NCBI GenBank assembly: GCA_025774545.1
Contig: JALGVU010000011.1
Coordinates: forward strand, 1 to 32,217
Direction of reading: 5' to 3'
DNA length: 32,217 nucleotides
Origin: a bacterium
GTDB taxonomy: Bacteria > Joyebacterota > Joyebacteria > Joyebacterales > Joyebacteraceae
A model generated the notes under the pieces. That model saw only the letters and a program-made list of their open reading frames with translations, was not told the DNA's origin and did not search any database. The position numbers were made by a program, and so were the translations under genes. Positions 18,128 to 26,867 of the stretch are shown piece by piece (position 1 is the stretch's first letter; each line of letters starts with the position of its first letter).

Positions 18128-18801
18128 GGCTTCCCCCCTCCCTCCTCCCATCCCCGGGACTCCGCGTCCTCACCGAAGACGGCGAGCGCGACGACAAGAC
18201 CTCTCTCTGCTTCCAGCACGGGTGTGAAGAGCGCCGCCGCCAGCGCCTCACTTACGACAGACGGCACCACGCCGAGATCCTCGGCAACCTCCTTGCGGGT
18301 CTGTGCTCGCCGCGTCAACGCGACCGTCTGCGCCTGCTTCGCTGTCCAGCCCGCATGCACTGCGCCGATCAACGAGAACAACCCGTTCAGGATCTTGCCC
18401 CCGTCCGTCCCGAACCCTCGGGCCGTTACCCACCTCTCCTGTTCCTTGCTCTCGTTCACCGCGTCTCGCGCAAGGTAGTAGCAGGGGCCGTCCATCCCCA
18501 CGGACTCAGCCCTTGGGTCTGTCCCCAGCGGCCCCCATCCCAGTCCGTAGCGAATCGGAATCCCCCGCATCCACTCGTCGATGCTGACAATGACCTCGAT
18601 CGCCGCCGTCGGGTTCTTGAGAAGCCCCTGGAACTCGTCACCAAGGGTGATCTGGAAGTCCGACTCCAGTTCCCCAGGACCCAGGGCGCTGTTGAGGTGA
18701 GCCAGCGCGGAATCCAGACGGTTCTGCACCTCCGCTCGGTCGTCGAGCTCCCGTGAGGCGCGGATGTCCCCGATCACCACCAGTCGCCAGAGTTCGGTCA
18801 T
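18124..18801 (-). CDS. satD: SatD family protein
   Basis: A 225-residue soluble protein. The start MTELWRLVVIGDIRASRELDDRA, the GELESDFQITLGDEFQGLL segment and the RYGLGWGPLGTD strand are typical of the SatD family, named for a streptococcal acid-tolerance operon. The core resembles a nucleotidyl-cyclase-like or other alpha/beta sensor fold; I cannot see an assigned activity. The C-terminal part (AQTRKEVAEDLGVVPSVVSEA) reads as a helix-turn-helix, so DNA binding is plausible, possibly to the repeated ATTCGGC sites directly upstream. The start at 18801 follows GGAGG by 11 bases; one half-site overlaps this ribosome-binding region. Coupled to the DUF3307 gene by a 4-bp overlap. Confidence 0.85.
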   Translation of the reverse strand: MTELWRLVVIGDIRASRELDDRAEVQNRLDSALAHLNSALGPGELESDFQITLGDEFQGLLKNPTAAIEVIVSIDEWMRGIPIRYGLGWGPLGTDPRAESVGMDGPCYYLARDAVNESKEQERWVTARGFGTDGGKILNGLFSLIGAVHAGWTAKQAQTVALTRRAQTRKEVAEDLGVVPSVVSEALAAALFTPVLEAERGLVVALAVFGEDAESRGWEEGGGKP

Positions 18802-18804
18802 TTT

Positions 18805-18943
18805 GCCGAATTCCTCCGTGATTCGCCGAATCCGCCGAATCATGAGTCATCAACCGGGAATTGTCCTACAACTCACTATGAGTATCGCTCGCTATTCGGC
18901 ATATTCGCCGCACCCCTCCCAGATTCGGTAAATTAGCCGAATC
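18805..18943. promoter_or_regulatory. Cluster of ATTCGGC/GCCGAAT operator-like sites upstream of satD
   Basis: At least seven half-sites occur within 140 bases: GCCGAAT at 18805-18811; a 13-base palindrome GATTCGCCGAATC at 18820-18832; GCCGAATC at 18834-18841; ATTCGGC at 18894-18900; ATTCGCCG at 18903-18910; and a spaced palindrome GATTCGG-N8-CCGAATC at 18922-18943. The region is lower in GC than its flanks. The layout looks like a multi-site operator, perhaps for autoregulation by the helix-turn-helix of SatD. Confidence 0.65.
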
Positions 18944-18970
18944 ACGACCCCTTGTCAACCGCAAATCACC

Positions 18971-19750
18971 CTAGCCTGCCAGCACACGGAGCGTCACCTC
19001 CCCCGTCGGAAGGACCCGTTCCTGCCGACCGTCGTGGAGCCTCAGCACGAGCGCACCGTCGTCGTCGAGCCCGTGGGCGGTCCCCTGGATCTCCCGGCCT
19101 TCTCTCGTCACGACCACCTGCTCCCCGACGACGAGCGACAGCTCGCGCCACTCCTCGACGAGGGTGTGGTGATCGGAGCTCCGGAAACGGAAGTAGCGCG
19201 GCTCGAACTCACGTACGATGAGCGCGAGGAGCTCCGCTCGCATGAACCGCCGGCCCGCCTCCCGCGCGAGCGAGGTCGCCTCGTACCATTCGAGCGCGGG
19301 CAGCTCCTCGGGGCCGAGATTGAGGTTCAGGCCCACGCCCAGAACGAGCGCCCCCGAACCTGCCCTCTCGGCCATCGCTCCGGCGAGCTTCCGTCCCGAG
19401 ACGAGGACGTCGTTCGGCCACTTGATCCGTGCCGCGACGCCCGCGGCGCCACGCGCGGCTCTCGCGACGGCGATCGCCGCGACGACCGAGAGCCCGGCCG
19501 CGCGCTCGGGAGCGAGATGGGGCCGGAGGACCAACGAGAACCATAGGCCCCCCGGCGGAGAGACCCAGACGCTCCCGCGTCTCCCCCGTCCGCGACGCTG
19601 GCGCTCGGCGAGGACGACCGTGCCCTCGGGCGCGCCCGCGTGCGCGAGCCGCCGCGCGATGTCGTTGGTGGAACCGACCGAGCCGAACGCGTGGACCTTC
19701 CAGTGGATGCGCGGAGCACCGTCGAGCGGCGCGCGATCGTTCCTCGTCAC
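18971..19750 (-). CDS. birA: Biotin--[acetyl-CoA-carboxylase] ligase, monofunctional
   Basis: A 259-residue ligase that makes biotinyl-5'-AMP and transfers biotin to the carrier lysine of acetyl-CoA carboxylase. Motifs in order: GSTNDIARRL, the biotinyl-AMP loop GRGRRGSVWVSPPGGLW, KWPNDVLVSGRKLAG with the catalytic lysine, GVGLNLN, and a small SH3-like C-terminal domain (VVGEQVVVTREGREIQGTAHG). The N-terminal helix-turn-helix of repressor-type BirA is absent. The GTG start at 19750 overlaps the nadC stop by four bases (GTGA), so it is translationally coupled to nadC. Confidence 0.95.
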   Translation of the reverse strand: MTRNDRAPLDGAPRIHWKVHAFGSVGSTNDIARRLAHAGAPEGTVVLAERQRRGRGRRGSVWVSPPGGLWFSLVLRPHLAPERAAGLSVVAAIAVARAARGAAGVAARIKWPNDVLVSGRKLAGAMAERAGSGALVLGVGLNLNLGPEELPALEWYEATSLAREAGRRFMRAELLALIVREFEPRYFRFRSSDHHTLVEEWRELSLVVGEQVVVTREGREIQGTAHGLDDDGALVLRLHDGRQERVLPTGEVTLRVLAG

Positions 19751-20595
19751 GGTCGCTCCTCGAGATCGAAACTGAGGTCGAGCGCCGCCGCCGAGTGCGT
19801 GAGCGCGCCGACGGACACGAAGTCGGGACCGAGCGCTCCGATCTCACGAAGCTCCGGGAGCGTCACGCCGCCCGAGACCTCGATCGCGGGCGCAGGATCA
19901 CACGCCCTCGCCAGCGCGATGGCGTCGCGCATCTCAAGCATCGACATGTTGTCGAGCATGACGCGGTCGACGCCCGCCTCGAGCGCTTCCCTGAGCTCGT
20001 CCAGGCAGGTGACCTCGACCTCGATCGCGAGCCCCGGGTGCCGCGAGCGTACGCGGTCGACCGCCCGGGTGATTCCCCCGGCCGCGGCGATGTGGTTGTC
20101 CTTGATGAGAGCCATGTCCCAGAGGCCCATCCGGTGGTTCCCGCCCCCTCCCACGACGACGGCGTATTTCTCGAGGGCGCGAAGTCCGGGCGTGGTCTTC
20201 CTCGTGTCGAGGAGCGTGGTCCCACTTCCGGCGAGCTCCGCGGCGTGGCGCGCCGTCGTGGTCGCGATGCCTGACAGCCTCTGCAGGAAGTTGAGGGCGA
20301 GCCGCTCTCCGGTCAGGAGCGACCGCGTGCTCCCCTCGACCGTCGCCACTACGGTGCCGGAGCGGATCCTCGTCCCCTCCTCGGCGAGCGCGCGAACCGC
20401 GACCGCCGGGTCCAGCTCACGGAAGACGGCCTCGACGAGGGGCATCCCGGCGAGGATCCCGTCCTCCTTCGCGACGATGCGCCCGATCGACACGTGACCC
20501 AAGGGGATGGTCGAGTCGGTCGTGGCGTCGCCCGTACCGACGTCCTCGTCGAGCGCCCGTCTGATCAGCTCGCGCGTGCTCTCGTCGATCGTCAT
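19747..20595 (-). CDS. nadC: Nicotinate-nucleotide pyrophosphorylase (quinolinate phosphoribosyltransferase)
   Basis: A 282-residue type II phosphoribosyltransferase converting quinolinate and PRPP to nicotinate mononucleotide in de novo NAD synthesis. Clear motifs are [77 protein letters not shown] and IEVSGGV near the end. Length is normal. The ATG at 20595 overlaps the uvrB stop by four bases, and its own stop overlaps the birA start, so uvrB-nadC-birA is a tightly coupled run. nadA and nadB are not in the window. Confidence 0.97.
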   Translation of the reverse strand: MTIDESTRELIRRALDEDVGTGDATTDSTIPLGHVSIGRIVAKEDGILAGMPLVEAVFRELDPAVAVRALAEEGTRIRSGTVVATVEGSTRSLLTGERLALNFLQRLSGIATTTARHAAELAGSGTTLLDTRKTTPGLRALEKYAVVVGGGGNHRMGLWDMALIKDNHIAAAGGITRAVDRVRSRHPGLAIEVEVTCLDELREALEAGVDRVMLDNMSMLEMRDAIALARACDPAPAIEVSGGVTLPELREIGALGPDFVSVGALTHSAAALDLSFDLEERP

Positions 20596-22706
20596 GACCG
20601 CTGTCCTCGCTTCCGTTTGCCCTTGATGACGCCGTCCGGCTTCTTCTTCACGCCCGTCCCGCGCTTGCCGCCGCGTCGTCGCGGACGCGGCGCGCGGTCG
20701 GCGGTCTTCCCGTCGTCGTCGAGCGCCGCCGCCATCCGGAGATCGTCGATCCGATCGCGCAGCGAAGCCGCCTTCTCGAATTCGAGCCGCGCCGCCGCGT
20801 TCATCATCTCCTCCTCGATGATCGCGATCATCTGTTCCCGATCGAGGCCGGGCTCGAGATCGAGCATCTCGACGTCGCCCTCGACGTCGACCTTCGCGTC
20901 GGCGATGGCCGTCGCTCTCATGATCTCGTCGATCGACTTCACGATGCTCTTGGGCTCGATGCCGTGCTTCTCGTTGTAGGCGATTTGGAGATTTCGGCGG
21001 CGCGACATCTCCGAGAGAGCGCGCTCCATCGAACCGGTCATCCTGTCGGCGTAGAAGATCACCTTCCCGCCCAGGTACCTCGCCGCGCGACCCGACGTCT
21101 GGATGAGCGACGTGTCGGAGCGAAGGAAACCCTCCTTGTCCGCGTCGAGCACCGCGACGAGCGAGACCTCCGGCAGATCGAGCCCCTCACGCAGGAGGTT
21201 GATCCCGACCAGGACGTCGAACTCCCCGAGCCTCAAGCCCCGGATGATCTCGACACGTTCCAGCGCGGCGATGTCCGAGTGAAGGTAGCGCACGCGGACG
21301 CCCAGTCCCTGGAGGTAGTCGGTCAGATCCTCGGACATCCGCTTCGTGAGCGTCGTGACGAGCACCCTCCCACCCGCGGCGGCCTGCGCTCGGATCTCCT
21401 CGAGAAGGTCGTCGACCTGCCCGGTGACAGGGCGCACGACGATCTCGGGATCGACGAGTCCGGTCGGACGGATGATCTGCTCGACGACGACTCCCTCGCT
21501 CTTCTCGAGCTCGTATGGGCCCGGCGTCGCGGAGACGAAGAGGACCTGGTGCATGAACTTCTCGAACTCCTCGAAGACGAGCGGGCGGTTGTCGAGCGCC
21601 GACGGCAGGCGAAAGCCGTACTTCACCAGGGTCTCCTTGCGCGAGCGATCGCCCCGGAACATCCCGCGGAGCTGTGGCACGCCGACGTGCGACTCGTCGA
21701 TGAAGAGGAGGAAGTCGTCGGGGAAGTAGTCGAGAAGCACCGCGGGGCGCGAGCCCGGCTCGCGACCCGACAGGTGTCTCGAGTAGTTCTCGATCCCCGA
21801 GCAGTAGCCCATCTCGCGCATCATCTCGATGTCGAAACGGGTCCTCGTCTCGATCCGCTGCGCCTCGAGGAGCTTCCCCTCGGCCTTGAACGCCGCGAGC
21901 TGCTGCTCGAGCTCCGCCTCGATGCTCTTGATCGCGAGCTCGATGTTCGACTGCGTCGTGACCCAGTGCTTCGCCGGGTAGATCGCGATCTCCTCGAGGC
22001 TCTCCACGGACCTCCTGGTGACGAGGTCTATGATGGAGAGCTTCTCGACCTCGTCGCCGAAGAACTCGATGCGAATCGCGCGTTCCTCGTAGGAGGGCCT
22101 GATCTCGACGACGTCGCCCCGCACTCGGAACGAGCCGCGGACGAAGTCGTAGTCGTTCCTGTCGTACTGCATGTCGACCAGCTCGCGCAACATCGCGTCG
22201 CGGTCGCGCCGCTGCCCAACCTTGAGCGAGAGGAGCATCTCACGGTAGACCTCGGGCGAGCCGAGTCCGTAGATACAGGAGACCGACGCGACGATGACGA
22301 CGTCGCGACGATCGAGGAGCGAGGCCGTCGCCCTCAGGCGGAGCCGGTCGATCTCCTCGTTGATGTCGGCGTCCTTCTCGATGTAGGTGTCGGAGACCGG
22401 GACGTACGCCTCCGGCTGATAGTAGTCGTAGTAGCTCACGAAGTACTCGACGGCGTTCTCGGGGAAGAACGACTTGAACTCGGCGAAGAGCTGCGCGGCG
22501 AGCGTCTTGTTGTGCGAGATGATGAGGGCCGGGCGGTTCACCTGGGCGATGACGTTCGCCATCGTGAACGTCTTGCCCGAGCCCGTGACCCCGAGCAGGG
22601 TCTGATGCCGCGTGCCCCGCTCGATCCCCTGGACGAGCTCGGCAATGGCGTTGCCCTGGTCGCCCTGGGGCTCGAAGCCGGAGACGAGCTGGAAGTCCTT
22701 CGCCAT
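20592..22706 (-). CDS. uvrB: Excinuclease ABC subunit UvrB
   Basis: A 704-residue damage-verifying helicase of nucleotide excision repair. It is loaded on DNA by UvrA and recruits UvrC. Walker A is GVTGSGKT (39-46), the beta-hairpin is [13 protein letters not shown] (91-103), and [13 protein letters not shown] is the DEAD-like motif. [30 protein letters not shown] and [19 protein letters not shown] are helicase motifs V and VI. A UVR domain ([25 protein letters not shown]) precedes an extra basic tail rich in Arg/Lys/Gly, making it slightly longer than usual. The ATG at 22706 is chosen because GGAGG lies four bases upstream and [11 protein letters not shown] is the standard family start; the open frame upstream is non-conserved. 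Confidence 0.98.
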   Translation of the reverse strand: MAKDFQLVSGFEPQGDQGNAIAELVQGIERGTRHQTLLGVTGSGKTFTMANVIAQVNRPALIISHNKTLAAQLFAEFKSFFPENAVEYFVSYYDYYQPEAYVPVSDTYIEKDADINEEIDRLRLRATASLLDRRDVVIVASVSCIYGLGSPEVYREMLLSLKVGQRRDRDAMLRELVDMQYDRNDYDFVRGSFRVRGDVVEIRPSYEERAIRIEFFGDEVEKLSIIDLVTRRSVESLEEIAIYPAKHWVTTQSNIELAIKSIEAELEQQLAAFKAEGKLLEAQRIETRTRFDIEMMREMGYCSGIENYSRHLSGREPGSRPAVLLDYFPDDFLLFIDESHVGVPQLRGMFRGDRSRKETLVKYGFRLPSALDNRPLVFEEFEKFMHQVLFVSATPGPYELEKSEGVVVEQIIRPTGLVDPEIVVRPVTGQVDDLLEEIRAQAAAGGRVLVTTLTKRMSEDLTDYLQGLGVRVRYLHSDIAALERVEIIRGLRLGEFDVLVGINLLREGLDLPEVSLVAVLDADKEGFLRSDTSLIQTSGRAARYLGGKVIFYADRMTGSMERALSEMSRRRNLQIAYNEKHGIEPKSIVKSIDEIMRATAIADAKVDVEGDVEMLDLEPGLDREQMIAIIEEEMMNAAARLEFEKAASLRDRIDDLRMAAALDDDGKTADRAPRPRRRGGKRGTGVKKKPDGVIKGKRKRGQRS

Positions 22707-22872
22707 GCGTCCTCCGATCGCGCCGCGTCGCTGCAGGCGCGGCGCGCCCGTCACGCGCTCACCGCTCGCGCACCCGCCGACCCACGGGCGGGCCGAGCCG
22801 CGCTCGAGGTTCACCCGAACGCCCCGGCGCGCCGAACGCCCCGGGTGCGGGATCGTGAGTGGTCACGGAAGG

Positions 22873-22892
22873 AGACGGAGGGAACCTCCGCC
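22873..22892 (-). terminator. Hairpin terminator after the RodZ-like gene
   Basis: On the minus strand, GAGGCGGAGG pairs with CCTCCGTCTC across a TTC loop (one G-T pair), followed by the pyrimidine-rich CTTCCGTG. It lies just past the RodZ-like stop and ahead of uvrB. Confidence 0.5.
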
Positions 22893-22908
22893 TCGGGCGT
22901 GCGGGTCT

Positions 22909-23649
22909 CTAGCGGGACATCCCGTCCTCGGTGATCACGAGGCTATCGACAACGCCCCGGCCCACCCCGGCGGTTCCGAGGAGTTGGCCATCGAGGTAGA
23001 ACTCGATGGCCTCAGCCGTCCCGACCGACACCTCGAACCACTCCTCGGCCTCCCACTCGCGCCGCTGCCCCTGCTCGAGCGTGAGATCGGCCAGCGGCGT
23101 GCCGTCGACCGAGACGCTGATCCACGTGCGCTCGAGCGCGACGGCCTGAAGCTGCAGCCGGTGCCACTCGATCGTCGTGTCCTGCGCCGCGGCCTCCGTG
23201 GGATCCGCAGACGTCACGAGCGGCACGTCCTCCGCCACCCGATCCGGCATCCCGTCCGACGTGTCGCGCCCACCAAGAAGCGAGAAGCCGACGATCGCCA
23301 CGACGATGACCGCCGCCGCGATGGCGATCGCGCCCCACCGCCTTCCCACGCTCTGCCTGTGGTGATGGATCTCCACCTCGACGGCGTCCCACTCGTCGAG
23401 GTCAGCGGGCTCCTGCTGCTGCGTGAAGCGGAGGTACTTCTGAACGACCTCCTCCTCGTCGAGCCCGAGGTGCCTCGCGTAGGTCCTGAGATGCCCCTTC
23501 ACGTAGACCGGAGCCGAGAGTTCGCTGAAGCGGTCGTCCTCCAGCGCCTCCAGGGTGCGCCGGCTCACCTTCGTGATCTTGACGACTTCCTCGAGGGTCT
23601 TCCCCTGGGCCTCTCGTGCCTTCCTCAGGAGTTCGCCGACCGACTCCAT
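22909..23649 (-). CDS. rodZ: RodZ-like helix-turn-helix membrane protein
   Basis: A 246-residue protein with the layout of RodZ. The N-terminal Cro-like helix-turn-helix (GELLRKAREAQGKTLEEVVK to YVKGHLRTYARHLGL, about 1-65) binds MreB in the family. A short basic linker follows, then one membrane helix (WGAIAIAAAVIVVAIVGFSLLG, about 105-127). The periplasmic C-terminal beta domain of DUF4115 type (WISVSVDGTPLADLTLEQG and EFYLDGQLLGTAG) follows. RodZ links the MreB cytoskeleton to cell-wall growth in rod-shaped cells. It starts 19 bases after the DUF4139 gene stop, in the same transcription direction as the envelope genes upstream. No mre genes are in the window. Symbol by architecture only. 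Confidence 0.82.
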   Translation of the reverse strand: MESVGELLRKAREAQGKTLEEVVKITKVSRRTLEALEDDRFSELSAPVYVKGHLRTYARHLGLDEEEVVQKYLRFTQQQEPADLDEWDAVEVEIHHHRQSVGRRWGAIAIAAAVIVVAIVGFSLLGGRDTSDGMPDRVAEDVPLVTSADPTEAAAQDTTIEWHRLQLQAVALERTWISVSVDGTPLADLTLEQGQRREWEAEEWFEVSVGTAEAIEFYLDGQLLGTAGVGRGVVDSLVITEDGMSR

Positions 23650-23668
23650 GGTGTCCTCCGGCAGGCGT

Positions 23669-25024
23669 CTAGTACTCGTAGCGAACCGTGTACGTCAGCT
23701 TCGTCTCTCCGTCCTTCTCGACGGGGATCGTGAACTCGATGCGGTTCGCCTCTACCTTCTCATGCTCGTGCGAGCTCTTCGTCACGCTCCAGAAGCCGTG
23801 CGGGTGGTCGATGACCTTGACGACCACGCCCTCGTCCTTGTGGTTCCTGAGCGTGACCTCGTAGTCCTCCTCGTGAACCTTGTTCGTGATCTTCCTCGAC
23901 GCCATCGTCTTGCGCTCGGCCGTGACGTCGAAGGCGTTCCCCATGTAGAGCTCGACGTCCTCGTCCTTCGGCGTGTGGTCGACCGCGTCCTCCCCGATGA
24001 ACTGCAGATCGCCGACCGAGTCCTCCTTGTACATCCGGACCTTGCCCGCCGGCAGCGGGATTCCGAGCCCGGCCTTCTTGGAGTTCTCGAACTCGAGGAG
24101 GACCCTGACGTCGCCTCCCCTCCGCCAGTCGAACTCGAGCATCTTCACGACGTCGACGCCCGTGCTCGGGAAGAACGTCAGCTGCTTGATCTCCCGGTCG
24201 GCGACCGTCGAACGCCCGTCGAGCTTGTAGAGGTGATACTCGAAGAGCGCCTCCTCCTCGAAGCTGGGCGGCGCCTTGGCCATGGCCATCTCGACCATGC
24301 CCGCGCCCCTGTCGTAGCGCTGCTCCCTGATCTGATGCACGTCCCCCGCGACGAGATCGAGCTTCGCGTTCTCGTACGACGCGCCGGAGCGGTTGTCGAT
24401 CGAGACCCACGCCGCGAGATCGATCGACGTGTCGTCGTCGGACACGACGCCGACGTACTCCGCGTGCCAGTTGATGCTCGACGTGAGGTAGGTCACCTCG
24501 ACGAGCCTCTCGCCTCCCCGCTCGGCGCCGATCTTCCACACGAGCGTCGGCCGCGAGATGAGCCCCTCCGGCAGAGCCGGGAATCGCATGTACATCACCT
24601 TCTCACGATTCACCGACACGACGGGCCCCGAGCCGCGTCCCTGGTCGAGCACGATGGCGTTCCCGTCGACGCTGATGAGCGTTCCGCTGAAGAGATCCGC
24701 CTCCTGCGTGACGACATCGATGTCCTTCTCGAGGTAACGCTCGAGGATCTTCGACGAGCTCGCGAGGTCGAATCGATAGTTCTGCTCCCACACCGCCGCG
24801 TCGGGCCCCTCGACGACCTTGAAGTGCACGCTCGTCGGATCGATGCGCTCGGCGACGTCGGTGAACTTGACGTCGGCCACGCCCTCCCTGACGTCGATCC
24901 GCCGGACGTCCTTCACGAGCGCAAGGTCCGTGTTGTAGACGGTGATCGCTATGCCTGGCTCCGCCGCCCCCGCGCCCCCGTACGCGAGCAGGATAGGCAG
25001 GATCATGATCAATCCGGTCCTCAT
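23669..25024 (-). CDS. Secreted DUF4139-type protein
   Basis: A 451-residue exported protein with a GGGGG-rich ribosome site before the ATG at 25024 and a signal peptide (MRTGLIMILPILLAYGGAGA). It starts ITVYNTDLALVKDVRRIDVREG, the typical opening of DUF4139 proteins. SSINWHAEYVGVVSDDDTSIDLAAWVSIDN and NRSGASYENAKLDLVAGDV are the core conserved strands. The C-terminal half is a mucoidy-inhibitor-like beta-rich region (LLEFENSKKAGLGIPLPAG, ELYMGNAFDVTAERK, YEVTLRNHKDEGVVVKV). Family function is not established; a periplasmic or outer-membrane role is inferred. It lies 27 bases after uppP and 19 before the RodZ-like gene, probably in one operon. Confidence 0.85.
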   Translation of the reverse strand: MRTGLIMILPILLAYGGAGAAEPGIAITVYNTDLALVKDVRRIDVREGVADVKFTDVAERIDPTSVHFKVVEGPDAAVWEQNYRFDLASSSKILERYLEKDIDVVTQEADLFSGTLISVDGNAIVLDQGRGSGPVVSVNREKVMYMRFPALPEGLISRPTLVWKIGAERGGERLVEVTYLTSSINWHAEYVGVVSDDDTSIDLAAWVSIDNRSGASYENAKLDLVAGDVHQIREQRYDRGAGMVEMAMAKAPPSFEEEALFEYHLYKLDGRSTVADREIKQLTFFPSTGVDVVKMLEFDWRRGGDVRVLLEFENSKKAGLGIPLPAGKVRMYKEDSVGDLQFIGEDAVDHTPKDEDVELYMGNAFDVTAERKTMASRKITNKVHEEDYEVTLRNHKDEGVVVKVIDHPHGFWSVTKSSHEHEKVEANRIEFTIPVEKDGETKLTYTVRYEY

Positions 25025-25051
25025 TTCGTTCCCCCTTTCACAGCGTCCCGT

Positions 25052-25852
25052 CTAGCTTCTCACAATCGAGACCACGAGTCCAATGATCCCGACGGTCCAG
25101 CAGTAGTAGGCGAATCGGGAAAACGTCCCCGCCTTGACGACCCGCAGGAGAAGTGCGATCGCAGGAATGGCGGCGGCGAACGCCGCGACCGTTCCGGCGA
25201 CGATGGCGGGCCCGAACGAGACACCGGCCGCTCGCGCGTCGCCCAGGCTGGCCGCCGTCGCCCCGAGAATGATCGGAACCGAGAGCAGGAACGCGAACTC
25301 GGCGGCCTGGGCCCGCTTGAGGCCGAGGGCCAGTCCGACCGAGATGGTCGCCCCCGATCGCGAGATCCCCGGGAGGACGGCGAACGCCTGCGCCGCCCCG
25401 ATGGCGAGCGCGTCCCGCCACGTCTCGCGCGCCCTCGCGCCCGGCGCGAGACGGCGCGTCGACCACAGGATCACTCCCGTCACGATGAGCAGGACGGAGA
25501 CGAGCACCGGGTTACCGAACGCAACCTCGACCCGCTCTGCGAGGAAGTAGCCGACGAGAGCCGCCGGCACGGTCCCGAGGATCAGATGGAGGCCGAGGCG
25601 CGCGTCGTCCCCATCGTGCTCGCGCCTGAGCAGAAAGCGGACGACCGACGCGACGATCGAGGCGACGCGCCTCCAGAAGAAACAGACGACGGCGACGGCC
25701 GTGCCGAGGTGCACGAAGACCTCGAACGTGACACCGGGGCTCTCGACGTCGAAGAAGGCCTCGGCGAGCGCGAGGTGCCCGGAGCTCGAGACCGGAAGGA
25801 ACTCGGTCAGCCCCTGGAGGACACCCAGCACGATCCCCTCGAGCACGGTCAT
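25052..25852 (-). CDS. uppP: Undecaprenyl-diphosphate phosphatase
   Basis: A 266-residue polytopic membrane enzyme (BacA type) that recycles undecaprenyl pyrophosphate to the lipid carrier of cell-wall synthesis and can confer bacitracin resistance. The first signature is EGIVLGVLQGLTEFLPVSSS with GHLAL; the second is LPGISRSGATISVGLALGL, holding the active-site Arg/Ser/Gly. Hydrophobic helices fill the rest. The ATG at 25852 is used; the open frame further upstream only translates the 29-bp tandem repeat and is not conserved. AAGGGG lies nine bases upstream. Confidence 0.95.
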   Translation of the reverse strand: MTVLEGIVLGVLQGLTEFLPVSSSGHLALAEAFFDVESPGVTFEVFVHLGTAVAVVCFFWRRVASIVASVVRFLLRREHDGDDARLGLHLILGTVPAALVGYFLAERVEVAFGNPVLVSVLLIVTGVILWSTRRLAPGARARETWRDALAIGAAQAFAVLPGISRSGATISVGLALGLKRAQAAEFAFLLSVPIILGATAASLGDARAAGVSFGPAIVAGTVAAFAAAIPAIALLLRVVKAGTFSRFAYYCWTVGIIGLVVSIVRS

Positions 25853-25876
25853 GCGCCACGCCCCTTCCACGTCGGT

Positions 25877-25992
25877 GGCCGCGGTCCCACCTGCCGCACG
25901 TCGCTGGCCGCGGTCCCACCTGCCGCACGTCGCTGGCCGCGGTCCCACCTGCCGCACGTCGCTGGCCGCGGTCCCACCTGCCGCACGTCGCT
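25877..25992. repeat. Four perfect 29-bp tandem repeats between ubiA-like gene and uppP
   Basis: Four identical 29-bp units (25877-25905, 25906-25934, 25935-25963, 25964-25992), each beginning GGCCGCGGTCCCACCTGCCG and ending GCACGTCGCT-like. Partial units flank them (CACGTCGGT before, GGCCGCCGCT after). They lie between the UbiA stop and the uppP start. Period 29 is not a multiple of three, and no spacers separate units, so neither coding nor CRISPR. Confidence 0.92.
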
Positions 25993-26000
25993 GGCCGCCG

Positions 26001-26867
26001 CTACACCGTTCCCACGGCGATGGCCGCGAGACCGACGAGCATCACTGCCTTGAGAGCGAGCGAGAGCCGGCCGAATCCCTCGCGCGTCGCCTCGGGCGGC
26101 GCGATCACGAAGCGCCACGCGAGGATCGCCTCCGCGACGGCGACGACGCCCAGGTACCACCACCCGTAGAGCCGGTACGCGAACGGCAGGAGCGCGGCGA
26201 CCATCAGGAGCACCGCGACGAGCCGAGCGAGCGCGAGCGTCGCGAGCGGGCCGGCGGCGACGGCGAACGTCCTCACTCCCGCGGCCGCGTCTCCCTCCCT
26301 GTCCTCCCCGTCCTTCACGACCTCGCGGGCGAGGTGGACGAGGAACGCCAGTCCCGCGGGCACGAGCGACGGCTCGATGCGCGCCTGCGAGATTCCGCCC
26401 ATCAGGAACGGCGACGACGCGACGACGGCGACGACGACGTTCCCCAGAAGCTGCACCCCCGAGAGGAAGCGCGAGTAGACGATCGTCGCGACGACCCAGG
26501 CACCGGCGAGCCCGAGGGCGCTCGGGGACACGAACGCGGCGAGAACGAGACAGACGACGTACGCCGCGGCCGCCAGCCTGAGCGCCGCCGCGGGCCGCGT
26601 TCGCCCCGACGGGATCGGCCGATCTGGCCGGTTGACGCGGTCGGCCTCGCGGTCGACGAAGTCGTTGAACGCGTTGGCGCCGGAGGCGGCCGCGAACGCC
26701 GACGCGGCCCCGAGGAGCGCGGGCCCGACGTGCAGCGAGTGCGCCGACAGATGCGCGCCCACGAGGACGGCCGCGGCGGCGATCGCTCCGTTCTGCGGGC
26801 GGACGAGCGAGACGATCGCGGCCGGCTCAGATGTGGAATCGCACGCCGGCCCAGATCTCCCAGCCAT
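26001..26867 (-). CDS. UbiA-family prenyltransferase, digeranylgeranylglyceryl phosphate synthase-like
   Basis: A 288-residue membrane prenyltransferase. The first metal-binding motif is NAFNDFVDREADRVNRPDRP (NDxxD type) and the second is HLAREVVKDGEDREGD. LVRPQNGAIAAAAVLVGA at the start and REVVKDGEDREGD recall archaeal DGGGP synthases and their homologues in FCB-type bacteria, which attach a second prenyl chain to prenylglyceryl phosphate. Menaquinone or heme prenyltransferases remain alternatives. About eight membrane helices are visible. The ATG at 26867 is chosen because GGGGAGG lies six bases before it. It overlaps the end of the Wzi-like gene by 41 bases in a different frame. Confidence 0.85.
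   Translation of the reverse strand: MAGRSGPACDSTSEPAAIVSLVRPQNGAIAAAAVLVGAHLSAHSLHVGPALLGAASAFAAASGANAFNDFVDREADRVNRPDRPIPSGRTRPAAALRLAAAAYVVCLVLAAFVSPSALGLAGAWVVATIVYSRFLSGVQLLGNVVVAVVASSPFLMGGISQARIEPSLVPAGLAFLVHLAREVVKDGEDREGDAAAGVRTFAVAAGPLATLALARLVAVLLMVAALLPFAYRLYGWWYLGVVAVAEAILAWRFVIAPPEATREGFGRLSLALKAVMLVGLAAIAVGTV

Noticed and set aside
22707-22814. Upstream extension of UvrB to 22814
   Set aside because: The extra 36 residues are non-conserved and the ATG at 22706 has a good GGAGG site and the family's standard start.
20964-22934. Long open frame of 656 codons opposite uvrB
   Set aside because: Arg/Asp/Val-rich shadow frame of a high-GC gene; uvrB motifs on the other strand are decisive. 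The same applies to the long frames opposite groEL, the glycosidase and the DUF4139/uppP genes.
25877-25992. Possible CRISPR array
   Set aside because: The 29-bp units abut without spacers and no cas genes are near.
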